From Halobacillus_B rhizosphaerae (GTDB taxonomy: Bacteria > Bacillota > Bacilli > Bacillales > Halobacillaceae), in NCBI RefSeq assembly GCF_046719735.1, contig NZ_JAUTWQ010000009.1, forward strand, positions 1 to 64,000: a stretch of 64,000 nucleotides of DNA, given 5' to 3'. The position numbers were made by a program, and so were the translations under genes. The notes under the pieces were generated by a model. It was not told where the DNA came from and made no database searches. It worked only from the letters and a program-made list of their open reading frames with translations. The first letter of the stretch is position 1; each line of letters opens with the position of its first letter. This document shows positions 8,652 to 17,192 of the stretch, one piece after another.

Positions 8652-9512
8652 ATGAATAATCGCAGTCCCTGGTTTTGGTTGTTTCTTACTCCTGTAATTT
8701 TAGGGTTAGGGATCGTAGTCGTCATCCCTTTCATTTATGGTTTTATTTTTTCCTTTACCGACTGGAATGGACTAACAGCGACTCAATTTACCGGATTAAA
8801 AAACTATATCCAGCTTTTTCACGAAGATGAATTTATGCATTCGATTTGGTTCACGGTAAAGTTTGCTTTTGTAACGGTTATTCTTTTGAATATACTTGGA
8901 CTCTTACTTGCTTTGTTAGTGACAAGAAATATTAAATCGAACCATATGCTGCGTACCGTTTTTTTTATGCCGAACTTAATTGGCGGTCTAATATTAGGAT
9001 TCATCTGGCAATTCGTTTTCGTAAATGTGTTTAACAATATTGGAGATATCTTAGGAATCGAAGCATTACAGGGCTGGCTTTCTACGACAACTACCGGATT
9101 CTGGGGTCTTGTGATCCTAACTGTCTGGCAGATGGCTGGATACATTATGATTATTTACATTGCCTATTTAGAAAATATTCCGAAAGAATTGATAGAAGCT
9201 GCGAAAATCGATGGGGCCAGCAGTTTTCAGCGTTTTAAAACGGTTACCTTTCCGCTAGTTGCCCCGGCTTTCACAGTGAGCATGTTCCTAACCCTGTCGA
9301 TGGCTTTTAAAATTTATGATCAAAACCTGTCTTTAACGAATGGCGGACCTTATAACTCGACTCAAATGGTCGCAATGGAAATCGTTCGGACGGCTTTTTC
9401 AGATAATCAAATGGCTTATGCCCAGGCAAAAGCTGTGATCTTCTTCTTAATGGTGGCGGTTATTGCGTTAACTCAAGTTTATTACAATAAAAAGCGAGAG
9501 GTGGATTTATAA
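8652..9512 (+). CDS. ABC sugar transporter permease (MalF/UgpA type)
   Basis: This membrane protein of 286 residues has about six transmembrane segments. The permease EAA loop, EAAKIDGASSFQRFKTVTFP, sits near residue 190 and contacts the ATPase. It pairs with the next gene to form the membrane channel for the sugar delivered by the lipoprotein. An AGGAGG site precedes the ATG. The next gene follows after one base. Confidence 0.92.
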   Translation: MNNRSPWFWLFLTPVILGLGIVVVIPFIYGFIFSFTDWNGLTATQFTGLKNYIQLFHEDEFMHSIWFTVKFAFVTVILLNILGLLLALLVTRNIKSNHMLRTVFFMPNLIGGLILGFIWQFVFVNVFNNIGDILGIEALQGWLSTTTTGFWGLVILTVWQMAGYIMIIYIAYLENIPKELIEAAKIDGASSFQRFKTVTFPLVAPAFTVSMFLTLSMAFKIYDQNLSLTNGGPYNSTQMVAMEIVRTAFSDNQMAYAQAKAVIFFLMVAVIALTQVYYNKKREVDL

Positions 9513-9513
9513 T

Positions 9514-10338
9514 ATGAGAAAAAATGAGGAGAAGAAAAAGATATTTTCTATTGAAGTCATCGGACTGATCCTCGGATTAATTTGGCTCGCACCTTTTTAT
9601 TTAATGATTGTTAATGCTTTTAAATCTAAGCGCGAGATTTTCAGTGATGTGCTCGGCTTTCCGCAATCGGTTGAATTTAGTAACTTTGTTAATGCGTTTA
9701 AAGAGCTTGAATTTTTGAAGTCGTTATTTAACTCTCTGCTCATAACGGGAGTAAGTATAGCTGTGATCATCCTGTTTTCCTCGATGGCAGCTTATGCATT
9801 GGCCAGAAATAAAAGTAAAATGAGCGGTGTCATCTTTTTTGTTTTTGTCGCGGCTATGTTAATACCCTTTCAGTCTGTCATGATTCCTTTAGTTTCTATC
9901 TTTGGACAAGCCAATATGCTGAATGCGGCAGGGTTAATCTTTATGTACCTTGGGTTTGGCTGCAGTTTGTCTATTTTTCTCTATCATGGAGCATTATCTG
10001 CAATTCCAAAATCATTGGATGAAGCGGCGATTATTGATGGTGCAAATCGTTTCCAGTTATTCTGGTACATTATTTTCCCTTTACTGAAACCGATATCAGT
10101 TACGGTAGGAATCTTAAACGTAATATGGATTTGGAATGATTACTTATTGCCATCCTTAGTTCTAGGAGAAGCCAATGCGACAATTCCTTTGAAAATGTTC
10201 TATTTCTTCGGCCAATATACGAAGCAGTGGCACTTAGCTCTAGCGGGTTTGACGATAGCAGTTATTCCGGTCGTGATCTTTTACTTTTTTGCTCAGAAGC
10301 AAATTATTAAAGGAGTTTCAGAAGGTGCGGTTAAGTAA
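9514..10338 (+). CDS. ABC sugar transporter permease (MalG/UgpE type)
   Basis: The second permease has 274 residues and about six transmembrane segments. Its EAA loop is DEAAIIDGANRFQLFWYIIFP, here in a form typical of MalG/UgpE proteins. It forms a heterodimer with the preceding permease. An exact copy of the operon's 14-bp operator lies inside this gene at 10085-10098, coding for the LKPIS segment just after the EAA loop. Confidence 0.92.
   Translation: MRKNEEKKKIFSIEVIGLILGLIWLAPFYLMIVNAFKSKREIFSDVLGFPQSVEFSNFVNAFKELEFLKSLFNSLLITGVSIAVIILFSSMAAYALARNKSKMSGVIFFVFVAAMLIPFQSVMIPLVSIFGQANMLNAAGLIFMYLGFGCSLSIFLYHGALSAIPKSLDEAAIIDGANRFQLFWYIIFPLLKPISVTVGILNVIWIWNDYLLPSLVLGEANATIPLKMFYFFGQYTKQWHLALAGLTIAVIPVVIFYFFAQKQIIKGVSEGAVK
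10085..10098 (+). promoter_or_regulatory. Intragenic copy of the sugar-operon operator (O4)
   Basis: TGAAACCGATATCA occurs here identical to O1-O3 but inside the second permease gene, about 3 kb downstream. It could be a roadblock or looping site, or a coincidence of the coding of the conserved LKPIS residues. Confidence 0.35.
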
Positions 10339-10384
10339 ATTTGCAAAGAAAAGACATCACATTTGAATGCTGGGGGATGGAACT

Positions 10385-12067
10385 ATGAAAAAGCAATGGT
10401 GGAAAGAAGCAGTCGTATATCAAATCTATCCACGGAGTTTTATGGATTCTAATGGGGATGGAATAGGGGATATCCAAGGGGTGATTTCAAAACTCGATTA
10501 CTTAAACGATCTAGGGATTGATGTGATTTGGATTTGTCCCGTGTATCGCTCCCCGAATGATGATAATGGCTATGATATAAGTGATTACAAAAGTATTATG
10601 GATGAGTTTGGAGTCATGGAAGATTTCAATCAGCTCTTGAAGGAAGTGCACCACCGAGGAATGAGATTGATTATGGATTTAGTGATCAATCACACTTCTG
10701 ATGAGCATCCCTGGTTTATTGAATCGAAGTCCTCCAAAGATAATCCTTATAGAGACTACTATATATGGCATCCAGGGAAAGATGGAAAAGAACCGAATAA
10801 TTGGGCCTCTATTTTTGAAGGCTCTATATGGGAACATGATTCTTTAACCAATGAGTATTATATGCATGTATTTTCACGGAAACAGCCCGATTTAAATTGG
10901 GAAAATCCAAACGTACGAAATGAATTGTATGAAATGATTAATTGGTGGCTGGATAAAGGGATCGATGGGTTTCGAATTGATGCCATTTCTCACATCAAGA
11001 AAGTAGCTGGTTTTCCTGATCTCCCCAACCCGCATAACGAAAAGTATGTCTCTTCACTTGCTGGTCACCGCAACAGAGAAGGCATTGATGCGTTTTTAGA
11101 GGAGCTTGAACAGAATACTTTTTCTAACTATGACATTATGACGGTGGGGGAAGCCAATGGTGTCACAGTCGAAGAAGCACCCAAATGGGTAGGTGAAGAA
11201 GAAGGAAAGTTCAATATGCTGTTTCAATTTGAACATGTGGGATTGTGGGAGAATAATCTCAACAAAGGTTTAGATATTCATTCATTGAAAAACATTTTTT
11301 CTAAGTGGCAAACGTCCCTGAATGGGGTAGGGTGGAATGCCTTATTCCTGGAAAATCATGACCTTCCCCGCACTGTATCAATTTTGGGGAACGATGATGA
11401 ATATCATAAAGAGTCCAGCCAATGTCTGGCAACGTTTTATTTCTTAATGCAAGGAACGCCGTTTATTTACCAGGGGCAGGAAATCGGGATGACCAATGTT
11501 CAATTTCAGTCGGTCGAAGATTATAATGATGTAGCTATTAAAAATTATTATCATTATCAGAGAGACCGAGGGAAATCGCATGACGAGATTATGAAAGTTA
11601 TTTGGAAAACCGGTCGTGATAACTCCAGGACACCCATGCAGTGGTCTGCGGAGAGCAACGCGGGGTTTACTGATGGAGAACCTTGGTTGAAGGTAAATCC
11701 AAATTATCAGGAAATAAATGTGGAAAGATCTTTACAGAATAAAGGTTCTATCATTCATTACTATAAAAAGCTTATCCAGCTGCGTAAAGAATACCAAACA
11801 TTGATTTATGGTGACTTTCAGCTTGTGTTACCGGAACATGATCAAGTTTTTGCTTATTCTAGAAGTTTAAATGGAGAAGTTTTTCTTATTATCACGAATC
11901 TGTTTGCTGAAGATGCGTATTTTAAATTACCTGAAGAATATAAAAAGAGGAATACAGAGATCATTCTAAGCAATTATGAATTTCGTTCACATGAAGAGTG
12001 GACATTAAACTTAAAGGCTTTCGAAGCAAGAGTTTACAGACTTACGAACTCTCCGACTATAATTTAA
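10385..12067 (+). CDS. GH13 alpha-glucosidase (oligo-1,6-glucosidase-like)
   Basis: This cytoplasmic enzyme has 560 residues. Region I is MDLVINHTSDEHPW. The nucleophile Asp is in DGFRIDAISHI at about residue 198, the acid/base Glu in TVGEANG at about 255, and the transition-state Asp in ENHDLPR at about 324. These place it in GH13 with oligo-1,6-glucosidases and alpha-glucosidases. The residue after the nucleophile is Ala; strict alpha-1,6 enzymes usually have Val there. An alpha-1,4 or mixed linkage preference is therefore possible, which is inference. ATG 10385 fits the GGGGATGG site better than the in-frame ATG 10367. As the last gene of the operon, it hydrolyses the imported oligosaccharide. 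Confidence 0.9.
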   Translation: MKKQWWKEAVVYQIYPRSFMDSNGDGIGDIQGVISKLDYLNDLGIDVIWICPVYRSPNDDNGYDISDYKSIMDEFGVMEDFNQLLKEVHHRGMRLIMDLVINHTSDEHPWFIESKSSKDNPYRDYYIWHPGKDGKEPNNWASIFEGSIWEHDSLTNEYYMHVFSRKQPDLNWENPNVRNELYEMINWWLDKGIDGFRIDAISHIKKVAGFPDLPNPHNEKYVSSLAGHRNREGIDAFLEELEQNTFSNYDIMTVGEANGVTVEEAPKWVGEEEGKFNMLFQFEHVGLWENNLNKGLDIHSLKNIFSKWQTSLNGVGWNALFLENHDLPRTVSILGNDDEYHKESSQCLATFYFLMQGTPFIYQGQEIGMTNVQFQSVEDYNDVAIKNYYHYQRDRGKSHDEIMKVIWKTGRDNSRTPMQWSAESNAGFTDGEPWLKVNPNYQEINVERSLQNKGSIIHYYKKLIQLRKEYQTLIYGDFQLVLPEHDQVFAYSRSLNGEVFLIITNLFAEDAYFKLPEEYKKRNTEIILSNYEFRSHEEWTLNLKAFEARVYRLTNSPTII

Positions 12068-12086
12068 AAACTGAAGAAAAATGTTG

Positions 12087-12120
12087 AGGTGCTGATCCGA
12101 AAAGGAAAGCACCTTTTTTT
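12087..12120 (+). terminator. Rho-independent terminator of the sugar operon
   Basis: AGGTGCT pairs with AGCACCT, followed by seven or more T residues. Confidence 0.85.
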
Positions 12121-12193
12121 ATTTCAAAATCGATTGTTTTCACAATTCTACTTTGAAATAATTGGAAATATAGTGAAGAATGAGGAGGTCTAT

Positions 12194-13120
12194 ATGAAAA
12201 AACAATGGAAAATAGGTTTGATTATAATTATCGCGATCTTGACAGTCATCCTGTTTAGAAAGGATTGGGCTCATGACTCATCCATGAATGGCATTACATA
12301 TAAGGAAAGTTCAAATCCGCTCATTACCCGCTATCATACTCTGGAGGTTAAAGATGATATTCAGACGGCTGTAAAAGATGTATTTGAAAAGAAGAGTTAT
12401 CCAGACGGGTATGAAACAACTGTATCACCCGAAACTCATCAGATGGTTCTCGTAATTCGTCCTTATTCCCAGGCGTTTTTTGAGGGCATGAAAGAGGATT
12501 TGAAACAAAGTATGGAAAAGGTTCTTACTTCTAAGCTCCCCCACTACGAAGCAGTAGTTCGCCCTTTATATAACGAGACAAATCATACAGCCATATCCAA
12601 ACAGCAGCAAGCAGCTGTCATGAAAGCTATAAAAGAGATGGAAAAGAAGGATGAGCTATCCATTTCCTATGGTATGACATTTTCAGCGGCGTATGGTCAC
12701 ATTGAGAAGATGACTTTAATGTTCTCCAAGAATCAAAAGGAGATCCGGGATGTATCGGAAATTAATCAGTATCATAAAACGTTTATAGATCTTCTGGTTC
12801 AAAAAGATGGGAAGATTGATGACTTTCCTATCAACTTTAATCAAGGGACAAAGCGCGACTGGGAAATGAAAGTAATTCCCTCCGTCACACAAGGACTTAA
12901 AAGTAAGAGTAATTTCCCTGTTCAGTCGGTTACTTTAACAGAAAACGCGCCTATCATCGTTAACTTATCTTTGGCTGCTTCTCAGCCAAAGGTAAAAGAA
13001 AAAGCAGAGCAAATAGAGAAGCTGGTTACAGAATTCTTTGCAGATAAGGATGTAAAAAAATCTTTCCCTGGTCCCCAAGAAGTTCATGTGTTAGACAAAG
13101 ACGGGAAAAGAATAGAATGA
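12194..13120 (+). CDS. Membrane-anchored protein of unknown function
   Basis: The product of 308 residues begins MKKQWKIGLIIIIAILTVIL, an N-terminal transmembrane anchor or uncleaved signal, followed by a hydrophilic extracellular domain rich in Lys and Glu. The domain seems to hold two similar halves: VTLTENAPIIVNLSL near the end and VSPETHQMVLVIRPY earlier look like repeated beta units. I do not recognise the family with confidence; DUF4030-type proteins are one candidate. ATG 12194 is chosen because GAGGAGGTC lies 6 bases upstream, although the frame stays open back to 12089. It is downstream of the sugar-operon terminator and seems to be transcribed separately. Confidence 0.75.
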   Translation: MKKQWKIGLIIIIAILTVILFRKDWAHDSSMNGITYKESSNPLITRYHTLEVKDDIQTAVKDVFEKKSYPDGYETTVSPETHQMVLVIRPYSQAFFEGMKEDLKQSMEKVLTSKLPHYEAVVRPLYNETNHTAISKQQQAAVMKAIKEMEKKDELSISYGMTFSAAYGHIEKMTLMFSKNQKEIRDVSEINQYHKTFIDLLVQKDGKIDDFPINFNQGTKRDWEMKVIPSVTQGLKSKSNFPVQSVTLTENAPIIVNLSLAASQPKVKEKAEQIEKLVTEFFADKDVKKSFPGPQEVHVLDKDGKRIE

Positions 13121-13217
13121 CTTCTGATGTTCCTCCTATCGTTCTCATTATTTTGTACCCACGATCATTATTTTTACTTCATGTTGCAAATGATAAGAGG
13201 GATCGGAGGTGTTAAGT

Positions 13218-13373
13218 ATGGCTAAAGATGTACTCTGTGAAGTAAACAACTGCACCTACTGGGGAGAAGGAAACCGGTGTAATGCGGAGAAAATCTACGT
13301 AGTTTCACACAATCAATTGAAAACGCAATCTGTGGAAGAAACGGATTGCAAAACGTTTGAATCAAAAAGCTAA
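13218..13373 (+). CDS. DUF1540 small cysteine-rich protein
   Basis: A gene of 51 codons starts at ATG 13218, with GGAGGTG 6 bases upstream, and ends at TAA 13371-13373. The product has the DUF1540 pattern: a first Cys pair in CEVNNCTYW, a third Cys in GNRCNAEKI and a fourth in ETDCKTF. The four cysteines suggest a small metal-binding or disulfide domain. DUF1540 proteins are common and often tandem in spore-forming Firmicutes; their role is unknown. It is monocistronic, with a strong terminator directly after it. Confidence 0.88.
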   Translation: MAKDVLCEVNNCTYWGEGNRCNAEKIYVVSHNQLKTQSVEETDCKTFESKS

Positions 13374-13402
13374 TGGCCAGAAGTCTCTTATCTGTGAAAT
13401 AT

Positions 13403-13432
13403 ACGCAATCCTTGATGAAGGATTGCGTTTTT
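13403..13432 (+). terminator. Rho-independent terminator of the DUF1540 gene
   Basis: ACGCAATCCTT at 13403-13413 pairs perfectly with AAGGATTGCGT at 13418-13428, with a GATG tetraloop and then five T residues. Confidence 0.92.
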
Positions 13433-13485
13433 CCATATTTAGTTTAGTATGGGCTAAGTCAAAAGATTTCATTTAGGGGGGTTTT

Positions 13486-13878
13486 ATGGATCCTATCGTG
13501 ATGACTGCCCTAATCATGATTGTTCTTTACATAGCTGTAGGTCAGTTTTATTTCAGAATAAAACTTGGGATTAAACCTAGAGGCTTTGTCCTGAGCGGCA
13601 GAAATAAATTATTTGAATTCATTGATTATGCTATGGTTTTCCTGGCATTTGGTTTGCTTATAGGGCTAAACGTTTATGATCAGGAGTTTAACATGTTCCA
13701 TGCCTTACCCCTTTATATCCTTTTCATGATTTGGGAGATGATTAAAGGGTTTGAACAGAGACGGGAGGATAAACAAGCTAAAACTTATTATCATGAATGG
13801 CTTGCGGTGGCTTTTATATTTCTATTTATTCTGATCGTTGTGATCGACAAAGTTACGGCAAACTCCCTCTCCCCTTAG
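13486..13878 (+). CDS. Small membrane protein, DUF4181-like
   Basis: The protein has 130 residues and four hydrophobic segments, with a charged loop after the first (KLGIKPRGFVLSGRNKLFEF) and another before the last (KGFEQRREDKQAKTYYHEW). This layout is that of the DUF4181 membrane proteins of bacilli, whose function is unknown. ATG 13486 follows an AGGGGGG ribosome site. Nothing nearby suggests a partner. Confidence 0.65.
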   Translation: MDPIVMTALIMIVLYIAVGQFYFRIKLGIKPRGFVLSGRNKLFEFIDYAMVFLAFGLLIGLNVYDQEFNMFHALPLYILFMIWEMIKGFEQRREDKQAKTYYHEWLAVAFIFLFILIVVIDKVTANSLSP

Positions 13879-13962
13879 TATGGAGCAAGGATGGTTACAG
13901 CAGACTGGGTCATAAGGAGATGTCCCAAAAATTTAAAGAGGAACCAACAAGGGAATTGCACA

Positions 13963-14025
13963 AAAAATCCGAACGATGATGGAGGAATGTCGTAAGCATT
14001 CCTTTCCTCATCATTCGGATTTTTA
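13963..14025. terminator. Bidirectional terminator between convergent genes
   Basis: A long hairpin pairs AAATCCGAACGATGATG with CATCATTCGGATTT, with an inner AGGAATG/CATTCCT stem. A and T tracts on the two sides let it serve both the DUF4181-like gene and the minus-strand AEC gene. It is closely related in sequence to the hairpin at 54348-54400. Confidence 0.85.
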
Positions 14026-14054
14026 ATTGGCTAAAAGACTTCTGCTTTACTTTG

Positions 14055-14981
14055 CTAGGAAACGGCGCCGAACAGCCAGAGCATAAAAGGAACCGTCACA
14101 ATACTGGCCAAAGTAGTTACGAGCGTACTGTAGGATACCAGCTGAGGCTCCGTATTATACTGGAGAGAATACATAGTGGTGTTGGCCGCCGTCGGCATAG
14201 CAGATAGAATAACCAGAATACTGGTAAGCAGCGGATTAAGTCCAAGAACCACCGTTAATCCAAAGGCGATGACAGGAGAGATCATTAATTTTATGGTGAA
14301 AATAGTGGACAATTCCCGCCATTTAACTGTTCCTTTTGTTAGCGAAGCCAATTGCATTCCAAGTACAAGCATAATAGTTGGAATGGTAGCATCTGCAACT
14401 AAATTAACCGCCTGCATAATAAATTCGGGTATTTTTATATGCGTGACCTGGACAAGTAATCCTAGAACAACTGCATGATTGATCGGCATCCTGCCGATTT
14501 TCCCAGCTGCTTCCTTCATATTTAAACTGGAAGTGCTGCTGCCTCTAGCCGCATAGTAAAGCCCGACGGTGTTCATTAACAAAGACTGAACGACCATCAT
14601 GATGATCGCATAGTCGACACCGGCCTTGCCATAAGCGAATAAAATAATCGGCACACCATAATTTCCGCTGTTCATAAAGACACTGGACAAGACCATAGCA
14701 GAGGATTTGGGTTTCGTCTGCATTTGAATTTTTGCGATAATGCTTACGAGCACAATCAGAATAATCATCAGCGATACGCAAAATAATACGATATAAAGAT
14801 AATCAAGGGTGACCTTATTCTGGTAAAAGGTCCGAAAAGCAAGGAATGGATACATTAAATACAGGGCAGCGGTTGAGATCGACTTCCGGTCAAACCCTAT
14901 CCTTTTCTGCCCAATGTACCCAATTCCAAAGATGATAAAAGCGGGTAATACGATCAAAATTACTTCCAAAACGGCCACCAC
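14055..14981 (-). CDS. AEC family transporter (malate/auxin efflux carrier type)
   Basis: This membrane protein of 308 residues has about ten hydrophobic segments and the bisected layout of auxin efflux carrier family proteins. Examples are the NSGNYGVPI motif in the first half and the SAMPTAANTTMYS motif near the end. Bacterial AEC members such as MleP and YwkB are associated with malate or other carboxylates. It lies 15 bp downstream of the MaeN-like gene on the same strand, so the two are probably co-transcribed and used for dicarboxylate traffic. No strong ribosome site is seen; the start could be GTG 14981 or the next GTG. Confidence 0.85.
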   Translation of the reverse strand: MVAVLEVILIVLPAFIIFGIGYIGQKRIGFDRKSISTAALYLMYPFLAFRTFYQNKVTLDYLYIVLFCVSLMIILIVLVSIIAKIQMQTKPKSSAMVLSSVFMNSGNYGVPIILFAYGKAGVDYAIIMMVVQSLLMNTVGLYYAARGSSTSSLNMKEAAGKIGRMPINHAVVLGLLVQVTHIKIPEFIMQAVNLVADATIPTIMLVLGMQLASLTKGTVKWRELSTIFTIKLMISPVIAFGLTVVLGLNPLLTSILVILSAMPTAANTTMYSLQYNTEPQLVSYSTLVTTLASIVTVPFMLWLFGAVS

Positions 14982-14996
14982 ATTTTCTAAAAGTTA

Positions 14997-16322
14997 TCAA
15001 GACAAAAGAGGAATAATTAAGCCTGCTAATAATAAAATCAGCGCACCGCCTAACCGGGACGAAATTTGCGCAAAAGGCATTAATTCCATTCTTCTGGAAG
15101 CGGAGAGAACAGCGACATCTCCCGTTCCTCCCATATTGGCCATACATAAGCCAGCGGTAATCGCGGCTTCAATTGGATAGAACCCAACGATCTTACCTAG
15201 CAGTCCGGCACCTAGGATGGCACCTGCGACTACTCCGAACACCGTTAAAATATACGGTAGAGTCAATGCTTCAAGCACGGTGTTTAAATCAGTATAGGCG
15301 ATTCCGATTCCGAATAGCAAGGCAAGTGTCCAGTTGTTCGCCACGAACTTGTACCACTGGCTGGCTCCTTCAATCACACTTGTTGGAATGATATCGGCAA
15401 TCTTAGCAATTGCTACAATAATAATCATGAGGGCATAAGGGTGAAGAGGGATATAATCACCTAACAGACCGCCGACTGCAAAGAAGGTAATCGCGGCTAA
15501 CAGTCCCATTCCCATTTTTTGAATATCATAGGTTTGCTTTTCTTCTTTGTATTTAAATCCGGGTATCAATTGGCCATTCCCAGTTAAAGAGGGAACTTTT
15601 CTTCCCAACAAATTAAGCATACTGGCGAGCACAATGGCGAAGACGTTACCCAAAGCAAGCGCTGGAACAAGGATAGAAATATAATAGCTTGGATCATTTC
15701 CCATCATTTCAGAGTAGATCTGACTCATTGGAACAGCTCCAGCTCCCATGCCGCCGCCCATAATAGGCATCGTGATAACAAGGACGGCCTCTCTTAACGA
15801 AAACCCTGCAAGTGACCCCAACAGTCCGGCAATCAGCACAGCACCGATAATGGCACCAAAAATCGGAATAAAGTAACGCAATCCTACTTTGACTAGAATC
15901 TTCTTGTTCATCCCAAGGATACTGCCGGTAATTAATGCAGCAATATAGAAGTTCAAGAATCCGCCATCCTTCATAAAACCAGTCATAGTCGTAACTGATG
16001 ATTCAGGAAGCAGACCTGCATAAACCATAAAGGCAGCACCGAAAATGGCCACAATGGCGCCACCTCCAAGGAAGGTTTTCACAATAGGGGTATGATCCCC
16101 AATCCATCCGAACAGTTCTCCCAGAACCATCATGACCAGCAGACTGCCGATCATGCCGCCGGGTAAGTTTCCTGTGTACAAGCTGACTAAAGTAATCACT
16201 GTAAAAATCCCGAACCATAAGACCGGAATCTCGAAAATTGTAAAAGGCTTTCTTTCCTTTGTTACTTCCGAGACGTTGTTCGGTTGTTGATCTTCTCTCA
16301 GTTTCTCTGCTGTTTGGTCCAT
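14997..16322 (-). CDS. maeN: 2-hydroxycarboxylate (malate) symporter, MaeN/CitS family
   Basis: The protein has 441 residues and eleven or so transmembrane segments of the 2-hydroxycarboxylate transporter family. The conserved reentrant-loop motifs are present: MGGGMGAGAVPMS and, in the C-terminal half, LCMANMGGTGDVAVLSA. Members include Bacillus subtilis MaeN (Na+/malate) and CimH and Klebsiella CitS. The adjacent kinase and regulator resemble MalK and MalR, which control maeN in B. subtilis, so malate is the favoured substrate, with citrate as an alternative. ATG 16322 follows TAGGAGGA; an in-frame ATG at 16352 lacks a site. A cre box and a palindrome lie upstream. Confidence 0.88.
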   Translation of the reverse strand: MDQTAEKLREDQQPNNVSEVTKERKPFTIFEIPVLWFGIFTVITLVSLYTGNLPGGMIGSLLVMMVLGELFGWIGDHTPIVKTFLGGGAIVAIFGAAFMVYAGLLPESSVTTMTGFMKDGGFLNFYIAALITGSILGMNKKILVKVGLRYFIPIFGAIIGAVLIAGLLGSLAGFSLREAVLVITMPIMGGGMGAGAVPMSQIYSEMMGNDPSYYISILVPALALGNVFAIVLASMLNLLGRKVPSLTGNGQLIPGFKYKEEKQTYDIQKMGMGLLAAITFFAVGGLLGDYIPLHPYALMIIIVAIAKIADIIPTSVIEGASQWYKFVANNWTLALLFGIGIAYTDLNTVLEALTLPYILTVFGVVAGAILGAGLLGKIVGFYPIEAAITAGLCMANMGGTGDVAVLSASRRMELMPFAQISSRLGGALILLLAGLIIPLLS

Positions 16323-16366
16323 TGTACCATTCCTCCTAAAATAATTGATCAATGCTAACGTTCATC

Positions 16367-16380
16367 CGTAAGCGCTTTCA
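16367..16380 (-). promoter_or_regulatory. Putative cre (CcpA) box upstream of maeN
   Basis: On the minus strand the site reads TGAAAGCGCTTACG, matching TGWAANCGNTNWCA at 13 of 14 positions. It lies between the maeN start and the candidate response-regulator palindrome. Confidence 0.6.
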
Positions 16381-16423
16381 AATAACTGTGTTTAGTGTAT
16401 AAATTTTAAGAGGAAATTCACAC

Positions 16424-16440
16424 ATTAATAAATTATTAAT
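16424..16440 (-). promoter_or_regulatory. A/T-rich palindrome, candidate MalR binding site
   Basis: ATTAATAAATTATTAAT is a perfect 8-bp-arm palindrome around one central base. It lies between the regulator's terminator and maeN, where an activator of maeN should bind. Response regulators of the CitB/DcuR class favour A/T-rich sites. Confidence 0.45.
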
Positions 16441-16456
16441 AGTATTGTAATTAAAG

Positions 16457-16480
16457 AAAGCAGCCGTAATTGGCTGCTTT
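16457..16480 (-). terminator. Terminator of the malK-malR unit
   Basis: AAAGCAGCC pairs perfectly with GGCTGCTTT across six bases. On the minus strand the downstream flank is CTTTAATT. It separates malR from maeN. Confidence 0.75.
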
Positions 16481-16483
16481 CGA

Positions 16484-17191
16484 CTATATATAGGGTTCGA
16501 TTGTATGCTCATCTTTCAGTCTATACTGATAAATCGGTCGGCCGACACCGTAAATTAAGGTTTCTTCCAAGTAACCGAGATCAGTCAAGAATTTCAAATA
16601 CTTTCTTACGGAGACCCGTGAAATCGCTGCCGCTTCTGCAATTTCTTCTGTGGAGAAGGAGGAAGGACTCTTATCCAATATGGCTTGCTGAATGGTGAGA
16701 AGGGTGTTTTTTGTTAAGCCTTTAGGTAAGGTCTGAGGAAGCTGTGCCTCTGTGCGGCTGCTTTTCTTCTGCAGTAATTGGTCTAGTTCTTCCTGACTGA
16801 TGGTTTGCTTCTTCGTTAGCTTCTGGTAATTGCTCTTGTATTGAGTCAGCGCTTTTTGAAATCGGTCAAATTCAAAAGGTTTAATTAAATAATCAACAGC
16901 GCCCAGCCTTAATGACTGTTGAATCTGAGAGAGGTCCGAAGCAGCCGTGATTAAGATTACATCAAGATCCTGGTCCTGTTCCCGGATACGCTTAAGAAAG
17001 TCAATGCCATTTAAACCGGGCATGTAAACATCCAGCAGCATAAGATCAATTTCTGTTGTTGTTATATAGCTGAGGGCTGCTTCTGTATTGGCTGCCATGC
17101 CGGTAATTGTAAATCCTTCCATTTGCTCGACATACTGTTTGTTCAGGGAGGCGACCATTGGATCATCTTCCACAATTAACACCTTAATCAA
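16484..17191 (-). CDS. malR: Two-component response regulator, MalR/CitT/DctR type
   Basis: The product of about 235 residues has a receiver domain with the acidic pocket EDD near residues 7-9, the phosphorylated Asp in LMLLDVYMPG and the Lys in YLIKPFEF. The C-terminal half has a helix-turn-helix, EEIAEAAAISRVSVRKYLKF, as in CitB/CitT family regulators. TTG 17191 is preferred: AGGTGGTG precedes it, it follows the kinase stop by one base, and homologues start MIKVLI. An in-frame ATG at 17212 has no site. It is partner of the kinase encoded just upstream and the likely activator of maeN. Confidence 0.88.
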   Translation of the reverse strand: MIKVLIVEDDPMVASLNKQYVEQMEGFTITGMAANTEAALSYITTTEIDLMLLDVYMPGLNGIDFLKRIREQDQDLDVILITAASDLSQIQQSLRLGAVDYLIKPFEFDRFQKALTQYKSNYQKLTKKQTISQEELDQLLQKKSSRTEAQLPQTLPKGLTKNTLLTIQQAILDKSPSSFSTEEIAEAAAISRVSVRKYLKFLTDLGYLEETLIYGVGRPIYQYRLKDEHTIEPYI

Positions 17192-17192
17192 G

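Noticed and set aside
14914..15391. Plus-strand open frames opposite the AEC and MaeN genes
   Set aside because: The minus-strand frames encode well-conserved transporters; the opposite frames have no ribosome site or family features.
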